Numbered from the stretch's first letter, positions 1 to 7,951 are shown. The stretch is DNA of 11,065 nucleotides from DATBDE01 sp036270095 (GCA_036270095.1 DATBDE010000144.1:1-11065), one strand, 5' to 3'. Translations and numbers: made by a program. Notes: generated by a model not told the origin, from the sequence alone.

Positions 1-1
1 C

Positions 2-784
2 GTCATCCTCGCGCCCTCGTCGGCCCCCGATCGCGGCCTACGTCCGGTGGTGCGGCAGGCCGAGGAGCTGGGCGTCGAGCTTTCGATCGTGCCCCGCCTG
101 TTCGACGAGACCACGAACCGGATCGTGCTCGAGCACATCGGCGGCCTGCCCGTCTTCGCCCTACGCGAGGTCGACCCCAAGGGCTGGCAATTCCTCATCA
201 AGCACACGTTCGACCGCGTCGGTGCGCTGCTCCTGCTCGTGCTGCTCAGCCCCGTGTTCGCCGCCGCGGCGATCGCGGTCCGGCTTTCCTCGCCGGGGCC
301 GGTCCTCTTCCGCCAGCAGCGCCTGGGCCGCGACGGCCAGGTCTTCGACCTGCTCAAGTTCCGCTCCATGCGGGTGGGACCGCCCGCCGCCGCGTCCGTC
401 GACGTCGACGCCGAGCACGGGCCCGGCGGCGTCGAGGGCGCGGACCGCCGCACCCGCGTGGGCATCTGGCTGCGCCGCCTCTCGATCGACGAGCTGCCGC
501 AGCTCCTCAACGTGCTGCGCGGAGAGATGTCGATGGTCGGCCCGCGACCCGAGCGGCCCGAGCTCGTCGAGCTGTTCGAGGAGATCGTCGACCGCTACGC
601 CGACCGCCACCGCGTGCGGTCCGGCATCACCGGCTGGGCCCAGGTGCACCGCTTCCGCGGCAAGACCTCGATGGTGGACCGGGTCGAGTGGGACAACTAC
701 TACATCCAGAACTGGTCGCTCTGGCTGGACTTCAAGATCCTGCTCATGACGCCGGCGGCGGTGCTGCTGGGGTCGGCGGACTAG
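2..784 (+). CDS. Polyprenyl-phosphate sugar-1-phosphate transferase (exopolysaccharide type), 5'-truncated by window edge
   Basis: Membrane enzyme expected to transfer a sugar-1-phosphate from a nucleotide sugar to undecaprenyl phosphate, the first step of exopolysaccharide or O-unit assembly. The reading frame is open from base 2, so the true start lies upstream. The first ~70 visible residues (VILAPSS..., VPRLFDE, EHIGGLPVF) match the end of the CoA-binding-like Rossmann domain that precedes the transferase in this family. Then come the KHTFDRVGALLLLVLLSPVF membrane helix and the PF02397 catalytic core: SPGPVLFRQQRLGRDG, FDLLKFRSM, DELPQLLNVLRG (visible residues 163-174, containing the Asp-Glu dyad known from PglC), VGPRPE (179-184), SGITGWAQV and the terminal YYIQNWSLWLDFKILL signature. 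The C-terminus is complete. The last 41 bases overlap the convergent phosphoesterase gene. The sugar specificity cannot be read from the sequence. Confidence 0.93.
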   Translation, partial: VILAPSSAPDRGLRPVVRQAEELGVELSIVPRLFDETTNRIVLEHIGGLPVFALREVDPKGWQFLIKHTFDRVGALLLLVLLSPVFAAAAIAVRLSSPGPVLFRQQRLGRDGQVFDLLKFRSMRVGPPAAASVDVDAEHGPGGVEGADRRTRVGIWLRRLSIDELPQLLNVLRGEMSMVGPRPERPELVELFEEIVDRYADRHRVRSGITGWAQVHRFRGKTSMVDRVEWDNYYIQNWSLWLDFKILLMTPAAVLLGSAD

Positions 785-2021
785 GGAAGGCCTTGCCGGC
801 GGCGCGCGCCCGCCGGTAGGTGCTCTCCGCGCTGCCCTCGGGCAGGCGCTCGGCCCCCGCGGTCAGCGGGTTGAGGCCGGCCAGGCAGGACACGAGCTCG
901 GGATCGGGCCGGTCGGTGTCGACCAGCACCGCCGTGCCCGGCCAGGCGATGCGCAGGTAGCGCTCGTAGGTCTCCAGCGACCCGAGCGTGGGCTCGTAGA
1001 TCCAGCAGCCCGTGTTCCAGAAGCGGACGTCGCGCGCCAGCTCGCCCTCGAGCGGGTGCGCGGGCACGGCCGCCAGCGGCTGGTGGGTATGCGCGAAGAC
1101 CAGGTGCTCGTGGTGGCGGTCCAGGCCCAGGTTCTTGACCACCTGGGCGTAGGCGCGCAGCGAGCGCTCCACCGGCTCGTCGGGTGCGAGCACGCGCGCC
1201 AGGTTCATCGACGCCTCGTCGGCGCTCTCGACCGGCGCGCTCGTCGCCGCCTCGAGGCCGCCGCCGGGGCGCACGAGCGACTTGGCCCGGTCCGTGAGGC
1301 TGTGCGCCAGCCGCTCGGCCTCGCGGCCGGGCGAGGCCACGGCGCGCACGACGCGGCCAAGGCGCTGGACCTCGTCCATGAGCCCCTGCTGTGCGGCGGT
1401 GCCGCGCGGGAGTTGGGCGACGGTGTAGAGCAGCTCGGTCAGCGGGCCGGTGGCGGCCTCGTAGTCGGCGATGCCGAGCTCGCGCCCGTGCGTCTTGACG
1501 CCGCCGACGCGCCGCAGCCCGCGCGTGAACATGCGGTTGGCCACCGACCCCTGCACGTGGGCGTCGAGGTAGTGGCCGTGGCAGCAGAGGACGTGGCCGA
1601 CGCGGTGGAACGGGTACTCGACCGCCACCTCGCACTCGGGCAGGCGGCGGCGCAGGAAGCGCAGGAAGTAGTTGCGCTCGCGCAGCGCCGGCCCCACCAC
1701 CTCCGCGCTCTCGCCTGTGGCCAGCATCTCCTCGTTCAGGTCCTCGAGCTCGCGGGCCATGATGTGGCGGTCGTGGTTGCCGGCCAGCCACACCACCCGC
1801 TTGCCGGCGAGCTTGTCGGCGACCAGCGTGAAGAACGGGTCGGCGGCGGCGAACGCGTCGGTGACGGTCGCGAAGAGGAAGTCGAAGAGGTCGCCGAGGA
1901 TGACCAGCTCGTCGACCGCCTCGAGCTGCGGTGCCAGGGACCGGAGGGCCCAGTCGTGGCGCAGGACGTCGTCGCCGGTCCAGGCACCGAAGTGGGTGTC
2001 GGAGACGACGAGGGCGCGCAT
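744..2021 (-). CDS. Calcineurin-like metallophosphoesterase with long internal insertion
   Basis: Predicted soluble dinuclear-metal phosphoesterase of 425 aa; substrate unknown. All diagnostic metal-binding blocks are visible: DTH at residues 8-10, GDLFD at 43-47, GNHDRH at 81-86, CCHGHYLDAH at 146-155 and AHTHQP at 310-315. The ATG at 2019-2021 puts the first motif at the usual distance from the N-terminus. Between the fourth and fifth motifs lies about 150 residues of charged, probably helical sequence (160-305), much longer than in minimal family members, so this may be a fused or lid domain. The C-terminus is a Pro/Ala-rich tail overlapping the end of the sugar transferase gene. It is transcribed divergently from the STAND regulator gene. 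No strong Shine-Dalgarno is present. A LpxH-like role is conceivable from the fold but is not supported by context. Confidence 0.88.
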   Translation of the reverse strand: MRALVVSDTHFGAWTGDDVLRHDWALRSLAPQLEAVDELVILGDLFDFLFATVTDAFAAADPFFTLVADKLAGKRVVWLAGNHDRHIMARELEDLNEEMLATGESAEVVGPALRERNYFLRFLRRRLPECEVAVEYPFHRVGHVLCCHGHYLDAHVQGSVANRMFTRGLRRVGGVKTHGRELGIADYEAATGPLTELLYTVAQLPRGTAAQQGLMDEVQRLGRVVRAVASPGREAERLAHSLTDRAKSLVRPGGGLEAATSAPVESADEASMNLARVLAPDEPVERSLRAYAQVVKNLGLDRHHEHLVFAHTHQPLAAVPAHPLEGELARDVRFWNTGCWIYEPTLGSLETYERYLRIAWPGTAVLVDTDRPDPELVSCLAGLNPLTAGAERLPEGSAESTYRRARAAGKAFPSPPTPAAPPPAS

Positions 2022-2074
2022 CCCGACCGCAGCATACGCGCGTAATTCGATGCGGGTAGGGCGCTTGAGCGGGC
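2022..2074. promoter_or_regulatory. Divergent intergenic region between phosphoesterase and STAND regulator
   Basis: These 53 bases must carry or adjoin the 5' signals of both flanking genes. On the minus strand TATGCT (complement of 2031-2036) fits a TANNNT -10 hexamer, placed so that the transcript would be nearly leaderless. I cannot find a convincing -35. On the plus strand TAATTC (2043-2048) is the only weak -10 candidate. Neither start codon has a clear Shine-Dalgarno (GAGCGG lies just before the plus-strand ATG). Assignment is tentative. Confidence 0.3.
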
Positions 2075-4115
2075 ATGAACCCCCCCATTGGCGTCCTCAC
2101 CGAGGATACGCTCACACCCGTGCCGGGGACGCTCGCCAGCCGCCTTGCCGATGCGGACGAGGAGCGTTTTGTCGGTCGGCGCCAGGAGCTCTGCTTCTTC
2201 GACCGGCTCTTCGACGGCGACCTCGACGTCGCCGTCGTGCTCGTCTCCGGCCGCGCCGGGATCGGCAAGAGCACGCTGCTGCGCGAGGTCGCGCGGCGCG
2301 GCGTCAGGCGCGGCTACGCACCACGCATCGTCGAGGGTCGCGACGTCGCCCCCGTGCCGGGCGAGCTCGAGGGCGCGCTCGAGGGCCTGCAGCATGAGGA
2401 GCGCCCGCTCCTGCTCGTCGACACCTACGAGCGCATGAGCGCCGTCGGCGGCTACCTGCGCCAGCGCTTCCTGACCATGCTGCCCGAGGGCGCGCTTGTG
2501 GTCATCGCCACCCGCACCGGCCCGGAGTCGGCCTGGTTCGAGGGCGGCTGGGAGCGGCTCGTGCACGAGCTCCCGCTGGCCGAGATGCCGGCCGAGGACG
2601 CCGTCGCGCTGGTCACCGAGCACGGCGTGGCCGACGAGCGGCGCGCCGCAATCGTGGCCTGGGCCGACGGTTCGCCGCTGGCCCTGGCGCTGGCCGCCGA
2701 CGCCGCCACCGCCGAGCCGCGCTGGGAGCCCAACCGCTCGCCCGACCCGCCGGAGATCGTCCGCGCGCTCATCCGCCGCATCACCGCGGCCGAGCTCGAC
2801 GCCGCCCACCGCGGGGCCGTCGCCGTCGGAGCGCTCGCGCGCGTGGTCACCGTCGACCTGCTGCGCGACGTGCTACCGGGCGTGGACGCGGTCGAGGCCC
2901 ACGAGTGGCTGGCCTCGCGCACGTTCTCCGAGCCCCTGGGCGACGGGCTGACCCTGCACGACCTCATGCGCCGCGCCCTGCGGGCCGAGCTGCGCCGCAG
3001 CGACCCCGAACGCGAGCGCGAGCTGCGCCGCCGCATCGCCGACCACCTCTACACCCAGGCCATGAGCGGCCAGCCGCGGCTGACCATCGACCTCGCCGAC
3101 CTGGTCGAGAACCCGACCATCCGCGCCCTGTACTCGTGGGACGGCGCGGCCCAGTACCGCATCGACGGCGTGCGCCCCGGCGACGCCGCCGTGGTCGCGG
3201 CGCTGCTGAAGGGCCGCAAGCTGCCGGGCTGGTGGGAGGCCACGCGCCCGTTCTTCGAGCAAGCGCCGCACACGGTGGCGATCGCGCGCAACGCCGACGA
3301 CCAGCTCGTCGGCTACCTCATGCGGTCACGCCCGACAACGCGCCCGACTTCGCCGACGACGACCCGCTGCTTGGCCCCTGGCTCAAGCACGCGCGCGCGA
3401 CCATCTCTGACGGCAACGTGATCCTGTGGCGCGACGCCGTCGACTTCACCACCGGCCCGTCGGACCCGGCGCGGTCCGAGTGCAGGCGATGGTGAACATG
3501 GCCGGCGTGCTGCGCTCGGGCCTGACCAACCCGCGCTACGCCTACCTGCCCGTCGACCCCGCCTACGACGAAGCCGGCGAGTTCACCACCCTGCTCGGCG
3601 CCGAGCACCTCGCCGAGCTCGACCTCGCGGGCGACCACGCAGTGCAGTGCCACCGCGTCGACTACGGGCCCGGCGGCCTGCTCGGGCTACAGCGCATCGT
3701 CATCTACGGCGAGCTCGGCCTGACCCCGCCCGCGGCGCCGCCGGCGCTCGACGGCGCGACGAAGCCCGCCGCGGTCGTCCCCGCGCCCGAGCCCTTCGAC
3801 GCCGAGGCCGTGCGCGACGCGCTGCGCTCGCTGTCGCGGCCGCTCGAGCTGGCGCGCAACCCGCTGGCCACCGGCGACGCGCCGGAAGAGCGGGCCGCGT
3901 CGGTGCGGGCGCGGCTGGAGGCCGCGGCCGAGCACGCCTTCGGCGCCTCCGACGAGGAGCAGCTCCTGCGCCAGGTCCTGCGGCGCGGCTACCTCGAGCC
4001 GGCCGGCAGCCACGAGCAGGCCGCCGACGAGCTCTTCCTGTCGCGGGCGACCTACCTCCGCCGCCTGCGCGCGGCGGCGGCGCGCCTGGCCGACTACCTC
4101 GTGGCCAGCCAGTAG
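2075..4115 (+). pseudogene. STAND-type ATPase regulator with GNAT-like middle and C-terminal HTH-like tail, interrupted by two -1 frameshifts
   Basis: The gene reads in three successive frames: from 2075 to about 3325, then to about 3477, then to the stop at 4113-4115. Restoring one G after 3324-3325 and one C after 3476-3477 gives one 680-aa protein. The N-terminus has FVGRRQEL (32-39), Walker A GRAGIGKST (59-67), Walker B-like LLLVD (112-116), a sensor-like VVIATRTG and LTLHDLMRRAL, as in STAND/AAA_16 regulators. Residues ~390-560 (WWEATRPFFE, VAIARNADDQLVGY, YGPGGLLGLQR) look like a degenerate GNAT fold; this is inference. The end (DELFLSRATYLRRLRAAAAR, from ~652) resembles a DNA-binding helix-turn-helix. 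The likely role is signal-dependent transcription control. Codon use stays native after both breaks, so sequencing error or very recent decay is more likely than old decay. If real, the translated product stops near 3421, after the ATPase domain. Confidence 0.8.
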
Positions 4116-4123
4116 GGTCGAGC

Positions 4124-4204
4124 GGGGGTCAAGTCTTTCTTGTTGCACCCGGGGCGACGGGCAGACTTCTTCCTTGTCTGTGCAACAAGAAAGACTTGAC
4201 CCCC
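4124..4204. repeat. 81-nt palindromic element: 24-bp perfect stem enclosing two hairpins (three-way junction)
   Basis: The left arm 4124-4147 (starts GGGGGTCAAGTC, ends TTGTTGCA) is the exact reverse complement of 4181-4204. The 33 intervening bases divide without remainder into two further hairpins: 4148-4161 (CCCG, 6-nt loop, CGGG) and 4162-4180 (CAGAC, 9-nt loop, GTCTG). The second hairpin plus adjoining bases also resembles a degenerate copy of the left arm (TTCTTCCTTGTCTGTGCA versus TCTTTCTTGTTGCA). The arms are clearly more AT-rich than everything around them, so this looks like an inserted REP/MITE-like element. There is no T-tract after the stem, so a Rho-independent terminator is unlikely. 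The GGGGTCA-type end recalls repeats mobilised by IS200-like/RAYT transposases, but no transposase lies in the window. Confidence 0.85.
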
Positions 4205-4902
4205 TTCAGCGGGTCGCGCTCGTCACGGGCGCCAACCGCGGGCTCGGCTTGGAGATCGTGACGCAGCTGGCCCGCCTCGGGCTCCTCGTGGTGCCGACGG
4301 CGCGCGACGCCGACAGCGCCGCCGCGGTGGCGCATGCGCTCACCGCCTCCGGGCTGCGGGCCGTCCCCGGCGTGCTCGACGTGACCAGCGATGCGTCGGT
4401 GGGCGCGCTGCAGACCGCCGTCCTGGGCCAGCTCGGGCGCGTCGACGTGTTGGTCAACAACGCAGGCATCGGCCACGACTTCGGACGCCCCGCCGCGGGC
4501 GCCGACCTCGCCCTGGTCGAGGACCACCTGCGCACGAACCTGCTCGGCTCATGGCGCGTCAGCAACGCCTTCGTCGGGGGCATGGTGGCCAACCACTACG
4601 GGCGCATCGTGTTCCTCTCCAGCGGCCTGGGCGCGCTCAGCGAGATGGGCGGCGGCTCGCCCGGCTACCGCGCGTCCAAGGCCGGCGTCAACGCGCTCGT
4701 GCGCATGCTCGCGGCCGAGACCGCCGGCGCCAACGTGCTCGTCAACGCTGCCTGCCCGGGCTGGGTGCGGACCGACATGGGCGGTCCCAACGCCACGCGC
4801 ACGGTGCCCGAGGGCGCAGACACCGCCGTGTGGCTGGCCACGCTCGAGGACGGCGGCCCCACCGGCGGGTTCTTCCGCGACCGCGCGCCGATCGCGTTCT
4901 GA
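4174..4902 (+). CDS. Short-chain dehydrogenase/reductase (SDR), start codon supplied by the palindromic element
   Basis: Predicted cytosolic NAD(P)-dependent oxidoreductase of about 240 aa; substrate unknown. The Rossmann cofactor motif TGANRGLG is at residues 18-25 (TTG start), followed by LVNNAG, the catalytic Ser region LSSG (148-151), the YRASK catalytic motif with Tyr165 and Lys169, and PGWVRTDMGG. The family normally begins one or two residues before the RVALVTG strand. Here the 10-12 residues before it are encoded by the right half of the palindromic element, and the only in-frame starts are TTG 4174 and GTG 4180 inside it; neither has a Shine-Dalgarno. GTG 4180 is equally possible. 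The next usable starts would remove the cofactor motif. The mannosidase gene begins one base after the stop, suggesting co-transcription. It may be poorly expressed if the insertion removed the native start. Confidence 0.85.
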   Translation: MSVQQERLDPLQRVALVTGANRGLGLEIVTQLARLGLLVVPTARDADSAAAVAHALTASGLRAVPGVLDVTSDASVGALQTAVLGQLGRVDVLVNNAGIGHDFGRPAAGADLALVEDHLRTNLLGSWRVSNAFVGGMVANHYGRIVFLSSGLGALSEMGGGSPGYRASKAGVNALVRMLAAETAGANVLVNAACPGWVRTDMGGPNATRTVPEGADTAVWLATLEDGGPTGGFFRDRAPIAF

Positions 4903-4903
4903 C

Positions 4904-7561
4904 GTGCTCGAGACGCCCCTGCTCGACTCCCGGCCCTGGCGCCTGTGGCTCGTGCCGCACACGCACTGGGACCGCGAGTGGTACCTGCCCTTCGAGGACT
5001 TCCGGATCCACCTGGTCGAGGTCATCGACGAAGTCATCGCCACGCTCGAGGCCCGGCCCGAGTACCGGTTCACGCTCGACGGGCAGGCCATCCTGCTCGA
5101 GGACTACCTGGAGATCCGGCCCGAGCTGGAAGACCGGCTGCGCGCGCTGCTGCGAGCCGGGCGAATCGACACCGGCCCCTGCTACACCCTGCCCGACGAG
5201 TTCCTCGTCGGCGCCGAGTCGCTGGTGCGCAACCTGCTCCACGGCCGCCTGGTGTGCGAGCGCCACGGCGCCCGCCCGGCCGCCGTCGGCTATCTGCCCG
5301 ACAGCTTCGGCCACCCGGCGCAGCTGCCGCAGGTCCTGCGCGGGTTCGGCCTGGACACGTTCGTGTTCTCGCGCGGCCTCGGCGACGAGCGCGAGCGCCT
5401 CGGCGCGCGGTTCCGCTGGGTCGCCCCGGACGGCTCCGAGGTGCTGGCGCTGCCGCAGCCGGTCGACTACGGCGCCGCCACCGCGTTCGGCCACTCGGGC
5501 CGGTCCAAGCAGGCCGAGCCCGGCGCCAACGCCGCCGACCGGGTCGAGCAGATCCTGCGCGCCGAGGTGCCCATGCGTGCGGACCCGGCGTTCCGCGACC
5601 TCTTCCTCGGCAACGGCGTTGACCACGCCCACCTGCAGGACGACCTGCCCGAGGTCGTAGCCGACCTGCGCGCGCGCCGGCCCCACCTCGACGTCGAGAT
5701 CGCGCGGCTCTCGGACTACACGGCCGCGATCGCGCGGGCGCCTGGAGACCTGCCCGCGTTCGCGGGCGAGCTCAGCGGCGGCGCGCGCCTGAACGTGCTG
5801 CGCGGCGTCAACTCGGCCCGCATGCCGCTCAAGCAGGACAACGAGCGCGGCGAACGCGCGCTGCAGGAGGCCGAGACGCTGTGGGCGCTCGCGGTGCTGT
5901 CGCGGCCCGGCGCCCGGTATCCCCTGGCCGAGCTGCGCCACGCCTGGCGCGAGCTGCTGCGCAACCACCCGCACGACTCGATCTGCGGCTGCTCGGTCGA
6001 CGAGACCCACGCCGACATGCCCCAGCGCTTCCGCGCGTCGCTGGAGATCGCGCTGCGCCTGGCCGACATGGCCCAGCACGTGCTCGGCGGAAGCGGCGGG
6101 CCGGGCGACAACGAGGCCGAGGGGCACGGTCTCGAGGGCCGCTATCGCTGGTCCTACCGCCCGTTGCCGGGCGGCCCGGTGCGCGTGGGGGACCGCACGG
6201 GCGCGGCGTCGTTCGCCAACGTGCTGCCGTTCGCGCGCCGACGGCTGGTCGTGCTCGACGTGCCCGACGCGCTCACCGCCGCGCCGGGGCTGCACGCGGG
6301 CGACCGCCCGGTCCAGGTTGACGCCGACGGCCGCGCGTGGCTCGAGCTCGAGGTGCCGGGATTCTCGGCCCGCGACGTCGCGCTGGCGGCGGGGAGCGCG
6401 CCACCGGGCGCGCCCGGCGCCCGAGCGCTCGACGCGCGCACGATCGAGAACGCGCGCTACCGCGTGACCGCGCACGACGACGGCACGCTCACGGTGGAGG
6501 ACCGGCGCAGCGGCGCCGTCGTGCGCGGCCTGCACCGCCTCGAGGACGTGGCCGACCGCGGCGACAGCTACACCTTCTGCCCGGTCGACGGCGACCGGCC
6601 GGTGGGCGCCCTCGCGCCGACCCAGGTGCGCGTCACCGCCGCCGGCCCGGTGTTCGCCGAGCTCGAGCTGGCGACCGCGCTGACGCTGCCCGCGGGGCTG
6701 GCCGCGCGCCGCGACGCGCGCGCCGCCGGCGCCGTAGCCTGCCCGCTGACGACGCGTGTGCGGCTGGCGGCCGGCGGGGAGCGGCTGGAGTTCGCGACCA
6801 CGGTCGACAACCGCGCCCGCGACCACCGGCTGCGCGTGCTCTTCCCGACCCCGGAGGAGCCCGCGCGGGTGCGCGCCGAGGGCCACTACGCCGTGGTCGC
6901 GCGCCCGCCCCGGCCGGTGTGGAACGGCACCTGGGTCGAGCCGCCGCACGACACCAACCACACGCTCGGCGCCGTCGCCACGGGCGGCCTGGCGCTGTAC
7001 ACGACCGGCCTGCCCGAGTACGAGGTCACCGAGGAGGGCGCGCTGGCGCTCACGCTGCTGCGCTGCGTGGGCTGGCTGTCGCGCGGCGACCTCAGCACCC
7101 GGCGCGGACACGCCGGGCCCGAGCTGCCGGTGCCCGGCGCGCAGTGCCTCGGCACCCACCGCTTCGCCTACGCGCTGGCGCTGGGAGAGCCCGCCGACGC
7201 GGCGCTGCTGCGCGCCTCGCAGGACCACCGCTTCGCGTTCGTGGCCGGCCGCCCGGGCGTCGCGCTGGCGGCGCCGGTGCGGATCGCGGGCGACGTCCTC
7301 GTCACCGCCCTGAAGGGCGCCGAGGACGGCGACGGTGTCGTGTTGCGCGCCTGCAACCCCGGGCGCGAGCCCGCCGCGGTGCGGCTCGAGACGACGGCGG
7401 CCCTGGAGCGCTGCCGCCTGGACGAGACGCCGCTCGGCCCCGTCCCGGAGACGGTCAGCCTGCGGCCCGGCGAGATCGCCGGCTTCCGGCTCAGGCCGCC
7501 ACCGGCTCGGCGTGGACCACGAGGGCCGCGCCGGGCAGGTGGTGCAGGACATAGCCGCTGA
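4904..7561 (+). CDS. Glycoside hydrolase family 38 alpha-mannosidase
   Basis: Predicted 885-aa retaining, zinc-dependent alpha-mannosidase without a signal peptide, so probably intracellular. HTHWDREW is at 19-26 (zinc ligands His21 and Asp23 by analogy with Golgi mannosidase II), YLPDSFGHP carries the nucleophile Asp133, GNGVDHAH is a conserved core block, and NHPHDSICG gives the last zinc ligand His357. Residues ~400-870 fit the GH38 C-terminal beta-sandwich. The overall block pattern (HWDREWY, YLPDSFG, NHxHDSI) is closer to bacterial MngB-type enzymes than to eukaryotic ones, so mannosylglycerate or mannosyl oligosaccharides are candidate substrates. GTG 4904 was chosen because it begins one base after the SDR stop and places the core motif at the usual distance; the frame upstream is only a shadow of the SDR gene. 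The last ~22 residues are Arg/Pro/Gly-rich and antisense to uspA. Confidence 0.92.
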   Translation: MLETPLLDSRPWRLWLVPHTHWDREWYLPFEDFRIHLVEVIDEVIATLEARPEYRFTLDGQAILLEDYLEIRPELEDRLRALLRAGRIDTGPCYTLPDEFLVGAESLVRNLLHGRLVCERHGARPAAVGYLPDSFGHPAQLPQVLRGFGLDTFVFSRGLGDERERLGARFRWVAPDGSEVLALPQPVDYGAATAFGHSGRSKQAEPGANAADRVEQILRAEVPMRADPAFRDLFLGNGVDHAHLQDDLPEVVADLRARRPHLDVEIARLSDYTAAIARAPGDLPAFAGELSGGARLNVLRGVNSARMPLKQDNERGERALQEAETLWALAVLSRPGARYPLAELRHAWRELLRNHPHDSICGCSVDETHADMPQRFRASLEIALRLADMAQHVLGGSGGPGDNEAEGHGLEGRYRWSYRPLPGGPVRVGDRTGAASFANVLPFARRRLVVLDVPDALTAAPGLHAGDRPVQVDADGRAWLELEVPGFSARDVALAAGSAPPGAPGARALDARTIENARYRVTAHDDGTLTVEDRRSGAVVRGLHRLEDVADRGDSYTFCPVDGDRPVGALAPTQVRVTAAGPVFAELELATALTLPAGLAARRDARAAGAVACPLTTRVRLAAGGERLEFATTVDNRARDHRLRVLFPTPEEPARVRAEGHYAVVARPPRPVWNGTWVEPPHDTNHTLGAVATGGLALYTTGLPEYEVTEEGALALTLLRCVGWLSRGDLSTRRGHAGPELPVPGAQCLGTHRFAYALALGEPADAALLRASQDHRFAFVAGRPGVALAAPVRIAGDVLVTALKGAEDGDGVVLRACNPGREPAAVRLETTAALERCRLDETPLGPVPETVSLRPGEIAGFRLRPPPARRGPRGPRRAGGAGHSR

Positions 7562-7946
7562 CCGATCCGAGCACGATCGACGCAGCGGCGCCGAGGCCGC
7601 GCGAGCCCACGACGACGAGGTCGTGGTGGCCCTCGCGCGCCTCGTGCACGATCGCCGGGCCGGGCCGGCCGTGGACCAGCAGCTTGGTCACCGACAGGTC
7701 GTGCGGGAGGGCCTCGATGGCGGCGTCGAGGTGGGTGGCGTAGTCGTGCTCGAGCTCGGACTCGGCAAGCGCGAAGCTGGCGCCGCCGAACCCGAGCGAG
7801 CCCATGCCGGTCAGCGGCGAGGGGTCGGGGACAACGGCGAGGACCGTGAGGGTGGCGTGGTCCGCGCGGGCGATCGCAACCGCCTCGGAGAGCGCGCGCT
7901 CGGCGTGGGGCGAGCCGTCGAAGCCGACGAGGATGGAGCGGAACAT
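7491..7946 (-). CDS. Universal stress protein (UspA family, ATP-binding type)
   Basis: Single-domain Usp protein of 151 aa, the usual length. The N-terminal strand SILVGFDGS carries Asp10, which contacts the nucleotide in this family. The motif G-x2-G-x9-G-S is exact at residues 114-128 (GSRGLG...LGS), placing it with the ATP-binding UspA subclass. These proteins act as cytosolic homodimers in stress adaptation; the specific trigger is unknown. ATG 7944-7946 is preceded by a full AAGGAGG five bases upstream, so the start is secure. The gene lies divergently from marR and shares its 55-bp control region. Its 3' end overlaps the convergent mannosidase gene by 71 bases. Confidence 0.94.
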   Translation of the reverse strand: MFRSILVGFDGSPHAERALSEAVAIARADHATLTVLAVVPDPSPLTGMGSLGFGGASFALAESELEHDYATHLDAAIEALPHDLSVTKLLVHGRPGPAIVHEAREGHHDLVVVGSRGLGAAASIVLGSVSGYVLHHLPGAALVVHAEPVAA

Positions 7947-7951
7947 GGTCG

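Noticed and set aside
781..2274. 497-codon minus-strand frame overlapping the phosphoesterase and regulator starts
   Set aside because: Arg/Pro-rich shadow in another frame of the metallophosphoesterase, crossing two real gene starts with no domain signature.
3320..3480. Programmed -1 ribosomal frameshifting in the regulator gene
   Set aside because: Neither break has an X-XXY-YYZ slippery heptamer or an obvious downstream stem, and two successive programmed events in one gene would be exceptional.
4124..4204. Rho-independent terminator for the regulator gene
   Set aside because: The stem is not followed by a T-tract on either strand (the right flank is CCCCCTTCAGC), and the 24-bp arms with two inner hairpins are far from terminator geometry.
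4121..4213. AGCGGG on both sides of the element (4121-4126 and 4208-4213) as a target-site duplication
   Set aside because: The left copy runs into the element's own G-run and the match is short in GC-rich DNA, so it is not distinguishable from chance.
4391..4903. Upstream extension of the mannosidase frame giving a 1056-aa protein
   Set aside because: The extra 171 codons are an out-of-frame Ser/Ala/Arg-rich reading of the SDR gene; the GH38 core starts normally from GTG 4904.
4742..7552. 936-codon open frame on the minus strand across the mannosidase gene
   Set aside because: Its composition (Arg/Ala/Gly/Val/Gln-rich, no recognisable motifs) is what a high-GC gene produces on the antisense strand, while the plus strand carries every GH38 motif.
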